DNA of 32,008 nucleotides, taken from Calditrichota bacterium (GTDB taxonomy: Bacteria; Electryoneota; AABM5-125-24; Hatepunaeales; Hatepunaeaceae). Where the stretch lies: assembly GCA_016867855.1 (NCBI GenBank), contig VGIO01000010.1, positions 1 through 32,008 of the forward strand, read 5' to 3'. Shown piece by piece: positions 27,128 to 32,008 of this stretch. The translations under genes and the position numbers were made by a program. How positions within the stretch are numbered: the stretch's first letter is position 1; every line of letters begins with the position of its first letter. A model generated the notes under the pieces. That model made no database searches. It was not told the origin of the DNA and saw only the letters and a program-made list of their open reading frames with translations.

Positions 27128-27184
27128 GGTCGATGGGTGAGAGAATAAAGTTCGTTTAGGAAGGCTTTACTCGCTATGAGTTCC

Positions 27185-27736
27185 TTATCTTCCGCCGCTG
27201 GAGACCATTCTTGAGCGTTGATTGACTTCAAAAGGCGGACTAACGGCTGTATCCTGGCGCGCTCGTAGTGTGTCTTTGACAGGCTCATCGGCGCGCTGAG
27301 ACGAGGCGGTTTGTTCAGCCAGACGTTCATCCGGGACAAACGCGGTCGGCGGTGGAGTCACCGCAGCAAGGTTGGAATTGGGCTGCTCGTCGATTTCGCC
27401 GGGTAGTAAAAGCATCAAACCGATGGCCAGACCGGTTGCCAGACCAGCGCTTAAAACCGCCCAGCGTGGGAACAGACCTGGTGCGCGCATCGAGCGGGCA
27501 ACATCCCGGCGTCTTATATCGAGAATAGCCTGCTCTAGATTGGCCGCGAATTCGGCGCTGGGCTGATATAGCGAACTATGCTCCAGCAGAGTTCGCAGTT
27601 CATCAGTTTCAGCTGTGTAATGCCGGCAGTGCGCGCATTCGAGTGAATGTGCGAGCATCTCGTCGGCGATGACAGGAGCCAGTTTTGCCGCTTTCCAAGT
27701 CGTCCAATTTTGTTCAAAATGTTCGCAAGATAGCAT
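27185..27736 (-). CDS. Anti-sigma factor with zinc-finger (zf-HC2-like) N-terminus; 3' end may be frameshifted
   Basis: MLSCEHFEQNWTTWKA...MLAHSLECAHCRHYTAETDELRTLL (H-x3-C-x2-C), single TM helix FPRWAVLSAGLATGLAIGLMLLL; downstream of an ECF sigma gene. Confidence 0.8.
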   Translation of the reverse strand: MLSCEHFEQNWTTWKAAKLAPVIADEMLAHSLECAHCRHYTAETDELRTLLEHSSLYQPSAEFAANLEQAILDIRRRDVARSMRAPGLFPRWAVLSAGLATGLAIGLMLLLPGEIDEQPNSNLAAVTPPPTAFVPDERLAEQTASSQRADEPVKDTLRARQDTAVSPPFEVNQRSRMVSSGGR

Positions 27737-27847
27737 TTAATTCCGTATTTGGTGTTTGTTTTTAAGTTTTAAATCCGGAACGGTTTTCGACCGCCGGTGG
27801 GATTTTTCTCGCCGAAAGACGGGATAATCCCCTGTATTAAACATCTA

Positions 27848-28432
27848 TCAGCGCAGGTCGGTCAAACGTTTCTGCAGCCTGGCGCGGCCGCGATTAACGC
27901 GCGATTTGACTGTTCCGAGCGGGATTTTTAAAATTATACTAATCTCTTCGTAACTAAGTTCCTGAATATCGCGTAAAATTATCGCCTCTTTAAAAACAAG
28001 CGGCAAACGACTGATTTCTTTATCGACTCGCTGTTTGATATTTTTTCGTTCATAATCGAGAGTTGGGTCGGCTTCCTCATCGGCAATTTCGAGGGCGCGG
28101 CTTTTGTCATCGGCGAAACTGCCGCTGCCGATGCTCAGCGACAACCAGCGATGCACTTTTTTTCGACGCAGTTCTGACTTAGCCAGGTTACCGGCGATGG
28201 TATAAATCCAAGTCGAAAACTTGGCTATCGCTCGATAACTATGACGATTCGTCCAGATGCGTATGAAGGTCTCTTGCAGTAAGTCTTCGGCGAAGACCGC
28301 ATCGCCCAAAATGCGATAGATGAAGTTGTAGAGTGGAATCCGGTAACGGGCGACAATTTCGTCGAAGGCTTGGGCATCGCCGTTCTGAAAGTTGCGAATC
28401 AGGTCTTCATCGCTGAGAGGTTGGCTGTTCAA
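27848..28432 (-). CDS. ECF-type RNA polymerase sigma factor (RpoE-like)
   Basis: DEIVARYRIPLYNFIYRILGDAVFAEDLLQETFIRIWTNRHSY, KFSTWIYTIAGNLAKSELRRKK, LPLVFKEAIILRDIQELSYEEISIILKIPLGTVKSRVNRGRARLQKRL. Confidence 0.96.
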   Translation of the reverse strand: MNSQPLSDEDLIRNFQNGDAQAFDEIVARYRIPLYNFIYRILGDAVFAEDLLQETFIRIWTNRHSYRAIAKFSTWIYTIAGNLAKSELRRKKVHRWLSLSIGSGSFADDKSRALEIADEEADPTLDYERKNIKQRVDKEISRLPLVFKEAIILRDIQELSYEEISIILKIPLGTVKSRVNRGRARLQKRLTDLR

Positions 28433-29436
28433 TGCGTGCCCTGGCGGTCGGTCAGCAATCGCCCTAATTCGACGATTAACAGGTTCAATTCCACATCGTC
28501 GCTATGGATGCCGCTTTTGATGTTTAAGTCAGCATTATAGATACGAATTAGGCCGGTTTCTAAGTTATCGAGCGATAAAGTGGGGGCGATGTTGACATAT
28601 TTCTCGAATAAAAAGGGCAGGAGTTTCATCGTGCGGCGGGCTTGTTCGACCTGGTGTTTGTCGATGTGCCGCTTGATATACCAGAGACGCTGAAACAATC
28701 GAAACAAGTCGCCGATGATTTGTGTCGAATGCAATCCCCAGAATTGTAAATTTTGCCCAATTATAATCGCGTTTTCAACCTTGCCGGCTGATAAGGCGTC
28801 GGTCAGTTTCCATCTTTCCAGCGCGAATGAACTGCTGCCGGCTTCTTCCAGGTCGGAAAGCGATATATTTTTCTTCTCGCCGACCATAAGAATGATGCGG
28901 TCCAGTTCGGAAGCCGCTTCGCGCAACGAGGGAAATGCCAGCGCGGCTAATCTCCCAAGCGTGCCGTCGTCAAGTTTTTTGCCCTGTCCTTCGATATAAC
29001 TACGAATCCAATTGTTTAGTTCCCGGCCTTTGAGATTGGCGCATTCGACCAATTTGATGTTTTTCTCGAGTTGCTTGTAGAAAGTCGTGCGTTTGTCGAG
29101 TTCGCCAGTCCAAAGTATCAGGCAGCCGTCGGACGGTGGATTTTGGATGTAGCGCACGACGGCGGCTTGATGTTTTTCCGGCAGGTCTTGGGCTTGTTTG
29201 ACGACGATCACTCGTTTTGCAGCGAAGACCGGCGGTGTATTCAGAGCGTCGGTTAATCCGACGGCGTCGCGGCCATATATTATCGACAGATTGAGACTGC
29301 GCTCATCCGGGCTGAGCAATTTATCGGTCAGATGTTGCACGCCGGTTTCGCAGAGAAGATCTTCCTTGCCGTAAAAAAGATAAGCAGGATGAACCTGTCC
29401 GGCGTCCAGTTCTTTTAGAAATGCATCGTAAGTCAC
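28429..29436 (-). CDS. holA: DNA polymerase III delta subunit
   Basis: AYLFYGKEDLLCETGVQHL, ALNTPPVFAAKRVIVVKQAQDLP, GCLILWTGELDKRTTFYKQLEK, FALERWKLTDALSAGKVENAI; typical HolA length and layout. Confidence 0.9.
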   Translation of the reverse strand: MTYDAFLKELDAGQVHPAYLFYGKEDLLCETGVQHLTDKLLSPDERSLNLSIIYGRDAVGLTDALNTPPVFAAKRVIVVKQAQDLPEKHQAAVVRYIQNPPSDGCLILWTGELDKRTTFYKQLEKNIKLVECANLKGRELNNWIRSYIEGQGKKLDDGTLGRLAALAFPSLREAASELDRIILMVGEKKNISLSDLEEAGSSSFALERWKLTDALSAGKVENAIIIGQNLQFWGLHSTQIIGDLFRLFQRLWYIKRHIDKHQVEQARRTMKLLPFLFEKYVNIAPTLSLDNLETGLIRIYNADLNIKSGIHSDDVELNLLIVELGRLLTDRQGTH

Positions 29437-29449
29437 TATAACGCAATAA

Positions 29450-30193
29450 TTAAAACTGTGCCTGACGGATGAACCAGCGCGCTAAGTCGGCTTGCTTGGG
29501 GTCGTGGAGTATTCGCTCCGGATGCCACTGGACGCCGTAAGTGCAGCGGTCGTCGGGGCAATGCACGGCTTCGATGACGCCGTCCTGCGAAGCCGCAAGC
29601 GGGAGCAGACCTTTGCCGAGTTCTTTGACCGATTGATGATGACTGCTATTGACTTCGATTTCGTCACGTTCGAAGATTTCAGATAGAATCGAGTGGCGGG
29701 TGAGCAGGACATTATGGAAGGTTTCTTTACCTTCAGCGAAGCGGTGGTGGATGAGCGCGCCGTCGATCATCGATGGAATATCCTGATATAAACTGCCGCC
29801 GAAAGCCACATTTAAAACCTGAATGCCGCGGCAGACGCCCAACACGGCGCGGGCTTGCCGCCGGGCGGCGTGTATAAGTTCAATTTCATATCGGTCGCGC
29901 AGAATATCGCAACCCAGCGAATGTGTATTGTTCTCATTGTAGAGTGATGGCTCGACATCGACGCCGCCCGTGATGATGAGGCCATCCAATTTGGATATTA
30001 AATCCGGCACATAGTCCAAATCTTCGATCGCAGGCAGTATGACCGGCACGCCGTCGCCTATAAGGACGAACTGGCAATAATGTTCTTGAATATAATGTAA
30101 CTTCGTCCCTTTGGAGAAGGTTCGATTCGGGTCGTCGGCGGGACTTATGTTGGCGCTGATACCGATGACAGGTTTCATAACGAATCCGGACAT
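29450..30193 (-). CDS. Gamma-glutamyl-gamma-aminobutyrate hydrolase / class I glutamine amidotransferase-like (peptidase C26)
   Basis: PVIGISANI, GLIITGGVDVEPSLY, nucleophile VLGVCRGIQVLNVAFGGSLYQDI, VQWHPE. Confidence 0.93.
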   Translation of the reverse strand: MSGFVMKPVIGISANISPADDPNRTFSKGTKLHYIQEHYCQFVLIGDGVPVILPAIEDLDYVPDLISKLDGLIITGGVDVEPSLYNENNTHSLGCDILRDRYEIELIHAARRQARAVLGVCRGIQVLNVAFGGSLYQDIPSMIDGALIHHRFAEGKETFHNVLLTRHSILSEIFERDEIEVNSSHHQSVKELGKGLLPLAASQDGVIEAVHCPDDRCTYGVQWHPERILHDPKQADLARWFIRQAQF

Positions 30194-30249
30194 TTATAAT
30201 TGCAGAGAATTGTAGGTTTTAGATCTAAGTTGCGTTCATAATAACTATT

Positions 30250-30350
30250 AGTTTAAGATAATTCACAACTGATTAAAAGGATGAAATGGATATATATTCT
30301 TCGATATGCGTAATAATCCGTTTATCTGTTTCATCTGCTGTGAATATAAT
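30250..30350. repeat. Palindromic intergenic repeat, family B, copy 3
   Basis: tttaagataattcacaactgattaaaaggatgaaatggata ... taatccgtttatctgtttcatctgctgtgaata. Confidence 0.8.
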
Positions 30351-30358
30351 TAGGGTTT

Positions 30359-30476
30359 GCTGAATAATGCACGAAAATTCCAGAATTGGCAAGGCGCACG
30401 CCCCCGTGCGCCGACAATTCGTGCTTGACAAACGGCGGACGAGGGCGTCCGCCTTGACGCAAAGTGAATTATTCAG
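30359..30476. repeat. Palindromic intergenic repeat, family C-like, copy 2, with terminal inverted repeats
   Basis: Outer ctgaataatgca / tgaattattcag; inner caaggcgcacgcccccgtgcgccg / cggcggacgagggcgtccgccttg. Confidence 0.8.
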
Positions 30477-30550
30477 GAGACCCTAAATATATTGACAATT
30501 TCGGTTAGCGCACCGAATTGGTCATCACCACAGACCAACAAGAGGGACAA

Positions 30551-31015
30551 ATGAACTCAACGCACCTGTTATCGTCCGTCGGCGACACGCTGTCCACTTT
30601 CCCATACATAATTTCGCTGGAAGATTACCTACCGATAATGCCGCTGGCTTTTTTAGCCGCAGTTGTGCTTATTGTCTATTATTCGATTCGCTTCAAGATG
30701 AAGTTATATAGTATGCGGCACGCCGAGCGGATGTTAGCCCTTGAGCGCGGTCTGCCGATTCCTTCGCGGATGGCGCAGGAGAAACAGCGCAATCCTTATA
30801 AATGGCCCATCATCCTGATAGCCTTGGGCATAGCGTTTATAATCGCGCAGATTGTCGACCGGGACGACTCTTGGGCTTGGGGCTTGCTGCCGCTGCTCAT
30901 CGGCGTCGGGATGCTCATCTCCAATCGTCACTTTGAAAAACAGCGGCAGGCTGAAATCGAGCGGTTGGAATCCCACGCCCAAACTAAAAGTTTAAAGGAC
31001 AATCCACCTAATTAA
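30551..31015 (+). CDS. Small two-TM membrane protein, DUF6249-like
   Basis: Two hydrophobic helices flanking KMKLYSMRHAERMLALERGLPIPSRM and a charged C-terminus; ATG at 30551 preferred over TTG 30518. Confidence 0.65.
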   Translation: MNSTHLLSSVGDTLSTFPYIISLEDYLPIMPLAFLAAVVLIVYYSIRFKMKLYSMRHAERMLALERGLPIPSRMAQEKQRNPYKWPIILIALGIAFIIAQIVDRDDSWAWGLLPLLIGVGMLISNRHFEKQRQAEIERLESHAQTKSLKDNPPN

Positions 31016-31054
31016 AATGCGGAACGACAAAATAACCACACCTTCCGCATAATC

Positions 31055-31085
31055 AAGGGACGGCTGCCAACTGTCCCTTTTTTTT
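31055..31085 (+). terminator. Rho-independent terminator
   Basis: AAGGGAC ggctgccaact GTCCCTT followed by a T run, 40 bp after the stop at 31015. Confidence 0.8.
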
Positions 31086-31149
31086 ATATCAACGCTATGC
31101 TAATGTTATTGTTCGCTATCTCACCGGATTTACCAGTTTTCCAATACCT

Positions 31150-32008
31150 TTATTTAATTAACAAAAACCTTGTCGAAACAGATGTGCGCGGCGATTGGAG
31201 CCGCAGAATGTATTCTCCAGCGGAGAATTGAGACAGGTCTTTAACCAGGTAAGGCGCGTCAAGCAGTGTCCCAGTCGAAACAGACCTGCCTAATAGATTA
31301 AAGATGTGATATCTGAAGATTTCCTCCTGTAGGTTATTATCGAAATAGATTCTAAACTCGAATTGCAGGGGTTTGGATATAAAAATAGTTTTGGCGATAA
31401 TTTTAATGACTTTAGTTGTTCTGATTTGTCATCAACCGCGGTCGGCAACACGACCCCAATCTCGCCGTTGCGGTTTATCATTTGTAAGGTAGGAGAAAGA
31501 TTTGGATCAATAAGCGTTATAATACCACCGTTACCATCTGTAATTGTGAACAAAAAGTAAGGATTCTTAGCCTGAATTGCTCGACCGCGGTCCCCCCACA
31601 GACGCTGCCATTTAGACTTATTCGTTGTCCCCATTGCTGCCAATTTCCACCAATCTCACGTTCATCTGCTTCCTTCCATACATAACATACTCCGTTTTCG
31701 GAGTCCACAGCGTCAAGTTGGTAATAGTCTGCAGGTGGAGGTATTATAACATCTATAGGTTCTAACCAAATAAGTTCACCGGAAATATTGATTGCGGAAA
31801 GGCAAAATTGATGATGCCGATCCGCCCAAGCGACAAAGAAGCGTCCCGAACCGGCGTAATTAACAATCGGTTTAATAGTTCTAAATTCTTTACCTAACTG
31901 AGAATCGCGTTCATAAAGATTTCGCGTCCAAAGTGAATCACCATCACGCGAAATCCGCAAAGCGTTAACACCGCGATATCGTCTTAGTGTGTCATCGATT
32001 GTTACGCG
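31150..32008 (-). pseudogene. Secreted protein with T9SS-type C-terminal domain, interrupted by two apparent frameshifts; 5' end beyond the window
   Basis: Three successive minus-strand frames give a continuous product: ...GQRISLNGSV | WGDRGRAIQAKNPYFLFTITDGNGG...LKLSPKLFLYPNPCNS | EFRIYFDNNLQEEIFRYHIFNLLGRSVSTGTLLDAPYLVKDLSQFSAGEYILRLQSPRTSVSTRFLLIK*. Confidence 0.85.

Noticed and set aside
29482-29712. ORFs 29482-29712 (-) and 29492-29686 (+)
   Set aside because: Overlap the C26 hydrolase CDS in alternative frames without domain support.

Overview
This 32 kb window looks like ordinary chromosome from an FCB-superphylum-like bacterium. That placement is inferred from type IX secretion (T9SS) sorting tails with YPNPFN-type motifs, PorV-like and PorD-like proteins, and a serine palmitoyltransferase-type enzyme; no taxonomic search was possible. 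Housekeeping genes: ubiE/menG-like methyltransferase, priA, phosphohexomutase, queF, polyprenyl synthetase, HPr, holA, an ECF sigma factor with anti-sigma factor, a C26 glutamine amidotransferase-like hydrolase, and one tRNA with CAT anticodon. Secretion-related genes: a PorV/UPF0164-like barrel, a 1765-aa gingipain-type C25 protease and a 904-aa subtilase (both with T9SS-type C-terminal domains), a DUF4835/PorD-like protein, and at the right edge a third T9SS-type cargo gene broken by two apparent frameshifts. The longer intergenic gaps contain several families of palindromic, MITE/REP-like elements, one of which overlaps the stop codon of the PorV-like gene. No CRISPR array, rRNA, transposase or obvious defence system was found. 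The best candidates for follow-up are the palindromic elements, the double-frameshifted cargo gene, the PorD-like gene next to a T9SS protease, and a possible frameshift in the anti-sigma factor. I do not see a clearly new multi-gene system.
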